A stretch of DNA of 64,000 bases from Exiguobacterium antarcticum DSM 14480 (GCF_000685865.1 NZ_JMKS01000003.1:62001-126000); one strand, 5' to 3'; shown: positions 7,633 to 15,009, numbered from the stretch's first letter. The notes: generated by a model from the letters alone, not told the origin. A program made the numbers and translations.

Positions 7633-7912
7633 GTTGTTTCACTCCTTCGATTGTTTGATTCCAGTCGTTGCTTTCAACTCGTTTGTCGAGCCATTCATAT
7701 AAATGCTCGCGGCGGACAATGATTTTCCCATCGACACGTGTAATCGGTAATCCGTTCTCGCGGATCTGTTTGTCAATCGTGCTACGGCTGCACCGTAGCT
7801 CCTCACATACTTCCGGTACCGTGAGATACTCACGCTTCCGTGCAATCGTTGCGAGTGATTCTGCAATTCCGTCTGCAATCATGCGTTTGAATTCCTGCTC
7901 ATTGAACAACAT
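7619..7912 (-). CDS. excisionase-like / MerR-type helix-turn-helix protein
   Basis: A 97-residue protein with a DNA-binding domain at about residues 29-78. The pattern 'YLTVPEVCEELRCSRSTIDK' followed by a wing 'GKIIVRREHLYEWLDKR' is typical of HTH_17/excisionase proteins. In a prophage with an integrase, such a protein could direct excision or act as an early regulator. Ribosome site GAGGAGG precedes ATG 7912. Confidence 0.75.
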   Translation of the reverse strand: MLFNEQEFKRMIADGIAESLATIARKREYLTVPEVCEELRCSRSTIDKQIRENGLPITRVDGKIIVRREHLYEWLDKRVESNDWNQTIEGVKQHATL

Positions 7913-7930
7913 GGTTTACCTCCTCACGAT

Positions 7931-8602
7931 TTAGACGAGCGCTGGACGCCAATGTGTGACGTATGAGAGTGCTTCGTCGAATTGGTTCTGTCGGATATCA
8001 CGATAAGATGCGACTGCGAAAGCACGTTTGATGTCGCTCCCGAAACGTCCGTACAGTTTCGCTTTCGAATCATATAAATCAGATGGCCGTTCACTTAGTT
8101 CTTTCCATAGATCCTCAGCACGACGTTTCTTTGCTCGTTCGATTGCTAGCTGTTGCCCATAATCGAGGGTCATCCGTAAATCAATCTTTTCCGTGAGTGT
8201 CGTGATGGCTGCTTCCGTCTCACCTTGTTTCTCAAGCAGTTGGGCTGTTGCGGTGAACAATTCAGCGAACGGGATGCCCTTGGGTACTTCATAGGATCCG
8301 GTGTTGCGGATTGATGGGAGTACTTCTTCCATGACCCAATTTTCGAATGCTTGTGCTGCCGGCAACTTCGAGTTGGTGACAAGACGGTAGACATCCGGTT
8401 CGCGGATAACGATCATGTCCTGTGTACCACCATTTGTAAGGACGGGATGTTTCGTCCCACCCTTGCAGTGACGACTGACTGCCTTATGCGGTTCTTTGTA
8501 TCCAAGCGCTTTCGCAACATCTGAAGCAACGAATAACGGTGCAGTGTTGTTGCCGATCATTCGAATTTCGCTGCCTTTAAAAACTTTTGTAAGTTGATTC
8601 AT
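7931..8602 (-). CDS. phage antirepressor, BRO-N plus ORF6C domains
   Basis: A 223-residue protein. The N-terminal half (about 8-105) is a BRO-N domain ('APLFVASDVAKALGYKEPHKA', 'NWVMEEVLPSIRNTGSY'). The C-terminal half (about 135-220) matches ORF6C ('KAKLYGRFGSDIKRAFAVASY'). Such proteins counteract lysogeny repressors during induction. It is the second gene of the leftward operon, directly after the Cro-like gene. The ribosome site is AGGAGGAAGAATT before ATG 8602. Confidence 0.9.
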   Translation of the reverse strand: MNQLTKVFKGSEIRMIGNNTAPLFVASDVAKALGYKEPHKAVSRHCKGGTKHPVLTNGGTQDMIVIREPDVYRLVTNSKLPAAQAFENWVMEEVLPSIRNTGSYEVPKGIPFAELFTATAQLLEKQGETEAAITTLTEKIDLRMTLDYGQQLAIERAKKRRAEDLWKELSERPSDLYDSKAKLYGRFGSDIKRAFAVASYRDIRQNQFDEALSYVTHWRPALV

Positions 8603-8650
8603 AATTCTTCCTCCTAATTTCGGGTATAAAAAAGAATAAAGAAAAAAATA

Positions 8651-8887
8651 TTATTCGTTAGTTGCTTTTACGCAACCTTTATTCAAAAAAATTTGTTGCT
8701 CAACATCCTTTTCCATTCCCAAAAGACTAATTACTCTAAAAATTTCTGTAGCTGTAAATTCTGTTTTACCTGACTCTTTTCTATAGTAAGTCGAGGTATT
8801 GACTTCTAATTCTTTCGCTACTTCTCTACGAGTAAGTTTGCTTTTCTTTCTTCTAAACTCAATAAGAGCAAGAAAGGCATCGTTCAT
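8651..8887 (-). CDS. Cro-like helix-turn-helix regulator
   Basis: A 78-residue XRE-type protein whose helix-turn-helix covers about residues 14-40 ('LTRREVAKELEVNTSTYYRKESGK'). The start is ATG 8887 with GGAGGGATAGT just before; an in-frame extension up to 8989 would run through the promoter/operator region and is rejected. It is the first gene of the leftward operon and divergent from the CI-like repressor, the classic genetic-switch layout. An operator-like GTTGC-N6-GCAAC sits within its last codons (8661-8676). Confidence 0.85.
   Translation of the reverse strand: MNDAFLALIEFRRKKSKLTRREVAKELEVNTSTYYRKESGKTEFTATEIFRVISLLGMEKDVEQQIFLNKGCVKATNE
8661..8676. promoter_or_regulatory. operator-like palindrome inside the cro-like gene
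   Basis: GTTGCTTTTACGCAAC has the same GTTGC-N6-GCAAC form as the switch-region operators 250-330 bp away. It encodes the C-terminal residues of the Cro-like protein, so it might support repression loops. Confidence 0.5.
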
Positions 8888-8903
8888 ACTATCCCTCCTT
8901 TCT

Positions 8904-9003
8904 GTTGCGTATTTGCTACCCTTAAACCAAATATACACCCTTAGTTGCTTAAACGCAACGGTTATTTTTAAAAACTTTCTTCTTTTCATTGCATATATGC
9001 AAC
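8904..9003. promoter_or_regulatory. lysogeny switch operators (three GTTGC-N6-GCAAC-type sites)
   Basis: Three sites lie between the divergent repressor genes: GTTGCGTATTTGCTAC (8904-8919), GTTGCTTAAACGCAAC (8944-8959) and ATTGCATATATGCAAC (8988-9003), spaced 40-44 bp apart. The middle one overlaps the -35 box of the leftward promoter. They are the likely binding sites of the CI- and Cro-like proteins. Confidence 0.7.
8930..8958 (-). promoter_or_regulatory. leftward early promoter (sigma-A type)
   Basis: On the minus strand, TTGCGT (8953-8958) and TATATT (8930-8935) are separated by 17 bp. The promoter drives the Cro-like gene and the early operon. Its -35 lies within the operator at 8944-8959, so repressor binding would occlude it. 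Confidence 0.7.
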
Positions 9004-9075
9004 GAGTGTTGCCATGTCGGTTATACTACTTGTAAAGTCGTATTATTTAATTTACTAAATGGTGGTGATGTATAA

Positions 9076-9474
9076 ATGAAAAATTCTTCGACAACATTTA
9101 CAGATAGATTTGAAGAAGAGATGAAGAGAAGCGGCCTATCCAAAGCTACGATTGCCGATAAAATTGGAGTTAGTAAATCTACGATCACAAGATATGCAGA
9201 TGGGTCAATGGGACCTAATGCATCCTCGATAGCTAAACTTTCCTTGCTATTTGGTTGTAGCGCAGACTATTTACTAGGTTTGACGTCAAAGCGTAATTCT
9301 TCCGCTGATCCTATCATGAAAGAATCAGATGTTCATTACGAAGCGGATGAAAGTATCAGAAAACTTCTAAAGCTGACCGATGAAGAGCTGGAAAGTCTTT
9401 CTCGAAAACAGATCGAAGAAATTTATGCGTTTATCGAATTTCAAGTTGAAAGAAGCAAAAAGGCGGCTGAATGA
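9076..9474 (+). CDS. CI-like XRE family repressor
   Basis: A 132-residue protein with an N-terminal helix-turn-helix (about 17-66: 'LSKATIADKIGVSKSTITRY', then 'SIAKLSLLFGCSADYLLGLT'). A charged helical C-terminus probably dimerises. It lacks the LexA-type peptidase domain, so induction is more likely through the antirepressor at 7931 than by self-cleavage. The ribosome site GGTGGTGA precedes ATG 9076. It is divergent from the Cro-like gene across the operator cluster. Confidence 0.85.
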   Translation: MKNSSTTFTDRFEEEMKRSGLSKATIADKIGVSKSTITRYADGSMGPNASSIAKLSLLFGCSADYLLGLTSKRNSSADPIMKESDVHYEADESIRKLLKLTDEELESLSRKQIEEIYAFIEFQVERSKKAAE

Positions 9475-9490
9475 TCTCAGTCGCCTTTTT
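9457..9490. terminator. bidirectional terminator shared by convergent gene ends
   Basis: AAAAAGGCGGCTGA pairs with TCAGTCGCCTTTTT with one mismatch. The hairpin spans the 3' ends of both the CI-like gene and the convergent small gene, giving T-runs in both directions. Confidence 0.75.
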
Positions 9491-9650
9491 GATACTCAAT
9501 TTTTATTGTCTCCCATTTATTTCGATCGAATACTTCATCCAGCGTGAAGGTCATTCGAATAGTTAGTCCATCTTTCCTTACAGTCACTTGTCGCTCTTTT
9601 AATAACATTGATTCTTTGGATTTTAAACTGAGCGTTGACTTCACATACAA
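9477..9650 (-). CDS. 57-residue protein, unknown
   Basis: A small basic protein predicted as beta strands plus a short helix. The start chosen is a TTG at 9650 because GGAGGGG lies 6 bases upstream; an in-frame TTG at 9665 has no ribosome site. It is convergent with the CI-like gene and has no recognised family. It may be a small lysogeny-region protein or a chance frame. Confidence 0.4.
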   Translation of the reverse strand: MYVKSTLSLKSKESMLLKERQVTVRKDGLTIRMTFTLDEVFDRNKWETIKIEYQKGD

Positions 9651-9984
9651 AATGAACCCCTCCAAATGCGAACTAACGTTCTATATGATGTTTTTTTAGT
9701 ATGCCTTATGCAAACCTTATTTTCAAGTATCATCCTGTTCTTTACAATCCCAACGATTCGACAATTTATGACATTCTCTATTTATTTACAAAACTGTTTT
9801 TCAAAATAGTGAAACGTGACTGATACAGATATTTGTCGAACACTTTTTTATTTACTTAGATTAGAATTGTCGAAACCTGTCGGACGGTTGTTGCCAAACC
9901 TTCCCTTTTTCTTAAAAGGAAAGACTTTTACACATCTTAAAATTGGTAAAATGAAGGGAAATGAACATTAAGGGAGGAAAAATT
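9651..9984. other. gene-free AT-rich stretch before the Excalibur-domain gene
   Basis: No plausible coding frame is seen. The stretch contains three copies of the 8-mer TTGTCGAA or its complement (9757-9764, 9833-9840, 9867-9874), with a near match CTGTCGGA at 9878. A ribosome site (GGGAGGAAAAATT) leads into ATG 9985, with a possible -10 TAAAAT near 9947. Confidence 0.4.
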
Positions 9985-10884
9985 ATGTCTACGAGTCGTC
10001 CGTTCCCACTAAATGAACTTGATCGACTTCATCCAAATGGATTCGTAACGTTAGGTAAAGCAAAATCTACTACATACAGTGAACCCTTCTACGTTGTTGC
10101 CACTGAAAAAGAAGGGCTTTATTTTTACGTTCGTCATCAACAATCCGTTGAACTTTTAGTTTACTATCATTGGAATCAGATTCCCGATGAGTTATTTAAA
10201 AGTGATCGTAAAAATGATCGTACCTACCGGCATAAAAAAAACGTTGTCCTGACTATCTTTGTTGGCGATGAAGAAGGAAAAGAAGTCGCAAAATTGATTG
10301 AACAACGAAAGAAGATCTCATTACTTGCTCGTCCGTGGTATAGAAAGATTCTTGGCTATCGAAGTGGCACCGGCTGGAAAATGCTTATTGCCTCCCTCGT
10401 CTACTTCTCATTATTAACTGGACTGGTCAATGGTGATGATGAAAAGGATAAAGCTGAGCCCGTAAAAACGGAACAAATCAATACATTAAAGGCTGAAGAT
10501 CAGTCCGATGATACTAAAGATGACGACACAGACGATGACGACAAGGCTAAAAAAGAAGCTGCTGAAAAAGCAAAAGCCGAAAAAGAACGTGAACGCAAAG
10601 CGGAATTAGCTGCACAGAAGAAAGCAGAGGAAGAAGAGGCTGCCAAAAAAGCAGAAGAGAAAAAAGCCGCTGAACTTGCTGCACAAAAAGAGGCGGAGAA
10701 GAAAGCGGAAGAAGAACGTATTGCACAAGAGGAAGAAGCCGCTGCTGCCGAAGCTGTCGAGACAGATTTTGCGAACTGTACAGATCTCAGAACCGTTTAT
10801 CCCGATGGTGTTCCGAGTACTCACCCCGCTTATCAAGATAAGATGGATCGGGACAACGATGCTTTTGCGTGCGAACAGAACTAA
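9985..10884 (+). CDS. membrane-anchored protein with C-terminal Excalibur calcium-binding domain
   Basis: A 299-residue protein. Residues 1-120 are a cytoplasmic-looking basic domain of unknown type. A membrane helix spans about 131-149. Residues 151-255 are an Ala/Glu/Lys-rich coiled coil, and the last ~38 residues form an Excalibur domain (Cys265, 'DLRTVYP', 'HPAYQDKMDRDNDAFACE') with EF-hand-like acidic residues and a Cys pair. Excalibur domains are usually extracytoplasmic. The start at 9985 is chosen for its GGGAGGAAAAATT site; ATG 9961 has none. The role in the element is unknown; it could act at the cell surface, for example in excluding other phages, but that is speculation. Confidence 0.75.
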   Translation: MSTSRPFPLNELDRLHPNGFVTLGKAKSTTYSEPFYVVATEKEGLYFYVRHQQSVELLVYYHWNQIPDELFKSDRKNDRTYRHKKNVVLTIFVGDEEGKEVAKLIEQRKKISLLARPWYRKILGYRSGTGWKMLIASLVYFSLLTGLVNGDDEKDKAEPVKTEQINTLKAEDQSDDTKDDDTDDDDKAKKEAAEKAKAEKERERKAELAAQKKAEEEEAAKKAEEKKAAELAAQKEAEKKAEEERIAQEEEAAAAEAVETDFANCTDLRTVYPDGVPSTHPAYQDKMDRDNDAFACEQN

Positions 10885-11068
10885 ATTGTTGCGGACAACA
10901 TAAACTTTATGCTGACCGGTACACGGTTGAGATTCCGACGAAATAACTAAACTTATCAATATAGTTTTTATTTACGTAGATAAAAACTTGAATTTTGTTG
11001 CAAAAGAACTTTCAATTAACTCATATTTAAAATAGATTTGGTTTTACTTTATTACGTTAAGACTGGAG

Positions 11069-11776
11069 ATGATTTTAATTAACGATAATATTTCGTTGGT
11101 TCCTATGCCTTTATCGGGTGTAGAAGAGATTATTAGGTTAATCATCTCTCTTCAAGATGATTTTAATGAACTCTATTTTACTAACCCACAGGCTAGCACT
11201 TACAACTTGAATAAAAAGCGGATTGATCAGATTTTTTGTCCCATCGAATCACGTGTGATTCATGACGATCTAAACGAATATTGCTACAAATACAGACAGT
11301 CATTAACACACTTTCACCTGTCTCACGTTTTATCAAATCCTTCTTTTCATGGGAATTTTGAAGGGTTTAGCATAACTCAACGATTAAAAAGTCGCGTTAA
11401 GTATTCTGTGTCTTTAGCCGATAAGATTAGAAAGTATGCTCTAAACGATCATCATAAGGGTAAAATCGCTATTAATAAATGTCTTAACGATCTTTTAGGA
11501 TTCAGAATGTTTCTTTCAAATAGAGCAAGTTCCCATGATCAGTTGATCGAATTATGCTCTCAAAATCCACGTACTAAATGTGTAGATTCATCAAAAGGAG
11601 ATTATAAAGCCACACATATTTATATCAAAGGTACTCAAAATTTTCACTTCCCTTGGGAATTACAAATTTGGGATCCAATACATGCTTCAAGTAATGATCT
11701 TTCTCATGCGCAGTATAAACAAGGTTATCTACTTGATTTAGCAACCAATCAAAGGTTTGACAGTGACTGGAATTAA
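11069..11776 (+). CDS. RelA/SpoT-fold small synthetase, probable toxSAS toxin
   Basis: A 235-residue protein with a RelA/SpoT nucleotidyltransferase domain from about residue 100 to 205 and no HD hydrolase domain. Visible landmarks are the basic motif R105-L-K-S-R109-V-K, the metal-ligand motif 'NDLLGFRM' (Asp141, Arg146), the G-loop 'GDYKATHIYIK' (Tyr179, His183) and 'WELQIWD' (Glu197). Single-domain synthetases of this size, paired with a Panacea protein as here, include toxSAS toxins that make toxic alarmones or pyrophosphorylate tRNA 3' ends. The ~100-residue N-terminal helical region is unassigned. The annotated ATG sits only one base after GGAG, so the true start is uncertain. A plain alarmone synthetase is the alternative. 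Confidence 0.72.
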   Translation: MILINDNISLVPMPLSGVEEIIRLIISLQDDFNELYFTNPQASTYNLNKKRIDQIFCPIESRVIHDDLNEYCYKYRQSLTHFHLSHVLSNPSFHGNFEGFSITQRLKSRVKYSVSLADKIRKYALNDHHKGKIAINKCLNDLLGFRMFLSNRASSHDQLIELCSQNPRTKCVDSSKGDYKATHIYIKGTQNFHFPWELQIWDPIHASSNDLSHAQYKQGYLLDLATNQRFDSDWN

Positions 11777-11777
11777 G

Positions 11778-11792
11778 GTATACCAAGTATAC
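11778..11792. promoter_or_regulatory. GTATAC-CAA-GTATAC inverted repeat between toxin and antitoxin genes
   Basis: Two GTATAC hexamers three bases apart lie directly after the toxin stop codon, in the 63-bp gap before the Panacea gene. They could be an operator for autoregulation or separate control of the antitoxin. The assignment rests on symmetry alone. Confidence 0.35.
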
Positions 11793-11839
11793 ATACACCT
11801 ATAAACATGATATCTTTATCAAGTCAGAGGAGGGATTTT

Positions 11840-12553
11840 ATGTTTCAATTTATCATTTTGTTATACACTTCTTTCAAGGATGGGAAGCGTTATGCTTTTA
11901 GGCCGACATCAACAAACTACTCAGAACAAGTAAGTTCATTACATTCCAAAATCGAGTCAGAATTTGACGATATTGGATTAAGCACTCATTTCGGTCAAAC
12001 TATGACCAGTAAGTGGGAAGAAGTAGCACAAATGGATTCTTATTTTAAAGATGTTGAGTTAATTGAATGCGAGCAAGAATTTTTAGAAGTAATCCGTGCT
12101 TCAGAAGAAATTACACCCCTTGATATTGCGCAGCTCATCGCGATGAAAGTCCGTTGTACACCATTAAAACTTCAAAAATTACTTTATATTGCATACTGCA
12201 AATTCCTAAAAGAAACCGATTCTCCTTTATTCGGTGAAGAATTTCAAGCGTGGGACTACGGTCCAGTGATTCCTTCAGTTTATCATCAATTTAAATCACT
12301 CAGATCAGAACAAATAATTATCGATGTACCTACTGCAAACGAAAAAAGGTATTTATCCACTTCCATCGGACGCAAAATATTAAAAGTAGTTGATGAAACT
12401 ATCGAACAGTACGGTGATTATTCTGCTAACAATCTAGTAACTTTTACACATGAGCCAGGACGTGCATGGGTTTCTGTATTTATACCACTAAAGTCAAACG
12501 TTATGAGTGTAGAGTGTATAAAAGAATCGTTAGATTTTAATTTAAATGTATAA
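11840..12553 (+). CDS. Panacea (PanA/SocA, DUF4065) domain protein, probable antitoxin
   Basis: A 237-residue protein. The C-terminal ~140 residues match the Panacea/SocA domain ('KLQKLLYIAYCKFL', 'LFGEEFQAWDYGPVIPSVYHQFKSL', 'LVTFTHEPGRAW'). The N-terminal ~90 residues are a separate, unrecognised domain. Panacea proteins serve as antitoxins to many unrelated toxins, including toxSAS enzymes, by direct binding. The start is set at ATG 11840 because GAGGAGGG lies just upstream; ATG 11807 lacks a ribosome site. It follows the RelA-like gene by 63 bases and is closed by a terminator. Confidence 0.8.
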   Translation: MFQFIILLYTSFKDGKRYAFRPTSTNYSEQVSSLHSKIESEFDDIGLSTHFGQTMTSKWEEVAQMDSYFKDVELIECEQEFLEVIRASEEITPLDIAQLIAMKVRCTPLKLQKLLYIAYCKFLKETDSPLFGEEFQAWDYGPVIPSVYHQFKSLRSEQIIIDVPTANEKRYLSTSIGRKILKVVDETIEQYGDYSANNLVTFTHEPGRAWVSVFIPLKSNVMSVECIKESLDFNLNV

Positions 12554-12562
12554 GTAGGTTCT

Positions 12563-12609
12563 ATCTTTGTTCTTTTGCTATCATTAGTTAAGAGAACAAA
12601 GATTTTTTT
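12563..12609 (+). terminator. intrinsic terminator after the Panacea gene
   Basis: ATCTTTGTTCT pairs with AGAACAAAGAT (12593-12603), followed by a run of T. It closes the toxin-antitoxin unit and separates it from the integrase gene. Confidence 0.75.
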
Positions 12610-12649
12610 CTGGTTAAATTTGCTTTTTTCAAAGGAGGCTTCTTAAACA

Positions 12650-13771
12650 ATGGCGAACATAAAAAAGAACCCCACTACCGGTAAATGGGAAGCCAGGATC
12701 AGTCTTGGATTCGATGAACGAGGCAAAAGGATCCAGAAGTATAAACGAGCGGATACGAAACGGGAACTGGAGTATTGGATGGCCAACTTACTCAAGGAAC
12801 GTGAGGACGGGTCCATCAAACGGCAAAAGTCTCAGATGACAGTAACAGATCTGATTGCGGTCTATTACGAACGTCGTGCTCCGCAACTTGCAAAAGCGAC
12901 ACTCTACAACCGCCGAAAGGTGTCATCCCTGTTAGAAATCGAACTGGGGAAGATGAAACTTGAGAACGTCCGGACGCATCATCTATCCGATGTCTTGACG
13001 AAATATGCCGAGCTACGGGAATGGAATGCGAATAGCTATAATACGATGATGCAACAAGTCCGCGCCTTCTTCCGTTATGCAGTCGAGATGGAGTATCTTC
13101 GGGAAGATCCAAGTAACGGACTCGCTCAGGACCGCCGGCGCGCCGTCAAGAACCACACGGTCTGGTCGAAACAAGAATGTGAACTGTTCATCCAGACGCA
13201 TGAGAAAGAACTGCGTGCCCTCCCCATCATCTTGATCCTGCATACCGGGATGCGCATCGGTGAAGTCATCACCTTGCGTTGGTCTGACATCGATTTTGAG
13301 CAACAGACGATCCTCGTCAAGCGCTCCATTGCGGACCATAACCGCTCAGCCTTCGAAAATGAGAAAGCCCCTAAAAACGGCCGTTCTCGCCTCATCGTGT
13401 TGAACGAGACCGCCATCGATTACCTCAAGAGCATGAAACGGCTACAATCCGCTCATCAGCTAAGCCATGGGTACCGGAATGACAGTGACTACGTCTGCTT
13501 GAATACGATGGGAAGACCGTTAGGAACCAGCATCACGCATCGGGCATTCAATTGGCTGTCGGAGCTCGCCGGCGTACCACGGATTCGGATTCACGATCTA
13601 CGTCATACGCACGCCACCCTATTGCTCGAACAAGGCGTGCATCCGAAAGTCGTCCAGGAAAGATTAGGTCATGCAAGTTATGCGATAACCATGGATTTAT
13701 ATAGCCATGTCAGTGTAAAGTTGCATAAAGAGGCTACTGATGTCCTCGTTTTCAATAAAAGTGTGCAATAA
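12650..13771 (+). CDS. int: tyrosine recombinase, phage integrase family
   Basis: A 373-residue integrase. It has an N-terminal arm-type DNA-binding domain (residues 1-50, 'GKWEARISLGFDERGKR'), a SAM-like core-binding domain (about 60-160) and a catalytic domain. The catalytic set is visible as 'HTGMRIGEV' (Arg), 'HDLRHTHA' (His-x-x-Arg) and 'LGHASYAITMDLYSHV' (His, Tyr nucleophile). The length is full and the start has an AAGGAGG site. It should integrate and excise the element; the core att site is probably just downstream, between here and nth, but I could not define it. Confidence 0.95.
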   Translation: MANIKKNPTTGKWEARISLGFDERGKRIQKYKRADTKRELEYWMANLLKEREDGSIKRQKSQMTVTDLIAVYYERRAPQLAKATLYNRRKVSSLLEIELGKMKLENVRTHHLSDVLTKYAELREWNANSYNTMMQQVRAFFRYAVEMEYLREDPSNGLAQDRRRAVKNHTVWSKQECELFIQTHEKELRALPIILILHTGMRIGEVITLRWSDIDFEQQTILVKRSIADHNRSAFENEKAPKNGRSRLIVLNETAIDYLKSMKRLQSAHQLSHGYRNDSDYVCLNTMGRPLGTSITHRAFNWLSELAGVPRIRIHDLRHTHATLLLEQGVHPKVVQERLGHASYAITMDLYSHVSVKLHKEATDVLVFNKSVQ

Positions 13772-13794
13772 ATGTGCAATTGGAGGAGATTCTG

Positions 13795-14709
13795 TTGAAC
13801 AAAAGAGAACTAAAAAACGTGAAAAACGTTGATGTCAAAGGATTTCCTAAGACCACAAATCCAACAGCAAAAAAGTACGTCATGTTCGTCGACGAAACCG
13901 GTACACCCAAAGGAAATACACAATTTAACTTGACCGGAGTCTTAATGGAATACAAATATGCCATCGACTCAGATGAAACCGGCGAACCAAGTCCGTTACG
14001 AAAACGCTTGATGCAATTCAAATCAGCGGTTTTCGAAGATCCACATATTCCACTCCACCTGAAAGAAATCTTAAAAGCTGAGCACCCGTATGGGAAAGAA
14101 GACGGGATCACAATCGATATGTTACGTCACTTTTGGGTCGCTTTACCAGATTTTCTCGTTGACATCGACTGTACGATCGTCAGTGTCGAAGTCGATAAAC
14201 AAAAACTGCAGGAATTCTATTCTACACCAAAAGATCCATATGTCGTGGCGTTTGCCCACTTGATGAAATCGTTTTATGCGTTTCTTGAGGAAACAGAGGC
14301 GACGAGTGCACGGGTTGTCCTGGAAAGTCGGGATGATTATCAAAACTTGTTGATTCAAAAAGCCTTTTTCGATATCTTCAATTCAGGAACGGTCCACCTC
14401 GATGTCGAGAAAAGCCGTCAAAAAATCAAAGGGTTCATTTTTGCTGAAAAAGACAGTGATCTCTACCAATCCGGTCTTGAGATTGCCGATCTTGTCTGCC
14501 TCCCCCTCTCCCGTGTCCGTCGTGGGGTGATCGAGGTGAAGCCGCGGTTTGTCCATTACGGGGACGAAAACCGAATTTTTAAGGCCATTAAAAACAAAAT
14601 TTACATTCGCCGGGATAGCCCCGATCAAGATTTTCGAAACTGGGGCTTCAAAAAGGTTCCGATTACTAAAAAACGTCGTGAATGGTCTGACACGCCATGG
14701 AACGGTTAA
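13795..14709 (+). CDS. DUF3800 family protein (RNase H-like fold)
   Basis: A 304-residue DUF3800 protein with the N-terminal 'FVDETGTP' motif, 'VLESRDD' in the middle and 'SGLEIADLVCLPLSR' near the end, which give the acidic residues expected of this RNase H-like group. Such genes are common cargo of phages and genomic islands, and several lie in defence contexts; the biochemical role is not settled. The start is a TTG at 13795, chosen because GGAGGAG is 6 bases upstream; the frame opens at a GTG (13774) overlapping the integrase end. It is probably co-transcribed with the integrase gene. Confidence 0.85.
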   Translation: MNKRELKNVKNVDVKGFPKTTNPTAKKYVMFVDETGTPKGNTQFNLTGVLMEYKYAIDSDETGEPSPLRKRLMQFKSAVFEDPHIPLHLKEILKAEHPYGKEDGITIDMLRHFWVALPDFLVDIDCTIVSVEVDKQKLQEFYSTPKDPYVVAFAHLMKSFYAFLEETEATSARVVLESRDDYQNLLIQKAFFDIFNSGTVHLDVEKSRQKIKGFIFAEKDSDLYQSGLEIADLVCLPLSRVRRGVIEVKPRFVHYGDENRIFKAIKNKIYIRRDSPDQDFRNWGFKKVPITKKRREWSDTPWNG

Positions 14710-14755
14710 GGCCATCAGAAAAGAAGCTGACTCAATAGTTCGTTTTTATACAAAA

Positions 14756-14786
14756 AGAAGCAGTGGACACCGCGTCCACTGCTTCT
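14756..14786. repeat. left copy of 31-bp hairpin target duplication
   Basis: A 13-bp perfect stem with loop ACCGC, identical and in direct orientation to 16448-16478. The left flank is an A-run (14752-14755) and the right flank is the IS end CAGA. It is the duplicated insertion target, originally an intrinsic terminator. Confidence 0.85.
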
Positions 14787-14837
14787 CAGACTGAAGACAA
14801 AGTAGTGGTTTTTCTCTTAATCGGGAAGAACCGCTTT

Positions 14838-14947
14838 TTTTGTTCGCTTCGAATCGTTTTCCTGGGACAAGCATCGCGCCGCATCACTTCGCTGCTGGGT
14901 CGCTCCTGCTTGTTTTTCCCTAGGAAGCGATTTCGAGCGAACAAACG
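14838..14947. repeat. large imperfect inverted repeat in the IS leader
   Basis: The segment from TTTTGTTCGCTTCGAATCG (from 14838) pairs imperfectly with the region CGATTTCGAGCGAACAAACG ending at 14947. This gives a long stem upstream of the transposase. It could block transcripts entering from outside from being translated, as in other insertion sequences. Confidence 0.55.
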
Positions 14948-15009
14948 CTTTTTCTTTCACGCTTCCGGGTATACAACTAGCATAGATATTCGAAAGAGGA
15001 GGAATTCTT

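Noticed and set aside
8888-8989. N-terminal extension of the Cro-like gene
   Set aside because: The extension would cover the promoter, two operators and the ribosome site of ATG 8887.
9009-9046. Rightward promoter for the CI-like gene (TTGCCA with TATACT or TATTAT)
   Set aside because: The spacings (7 or 26 bp) are wrong for a sigma-A promoter; the true promoter could not be fixed.
13761-13780. GTGTGCAAT / ATGTGCAAT direct repeat at the integrase stop as attachment core
   Set aside because: The shared part is only eight bases and lies in adjacent copies; no second copy at the other element end can be seen in this window.
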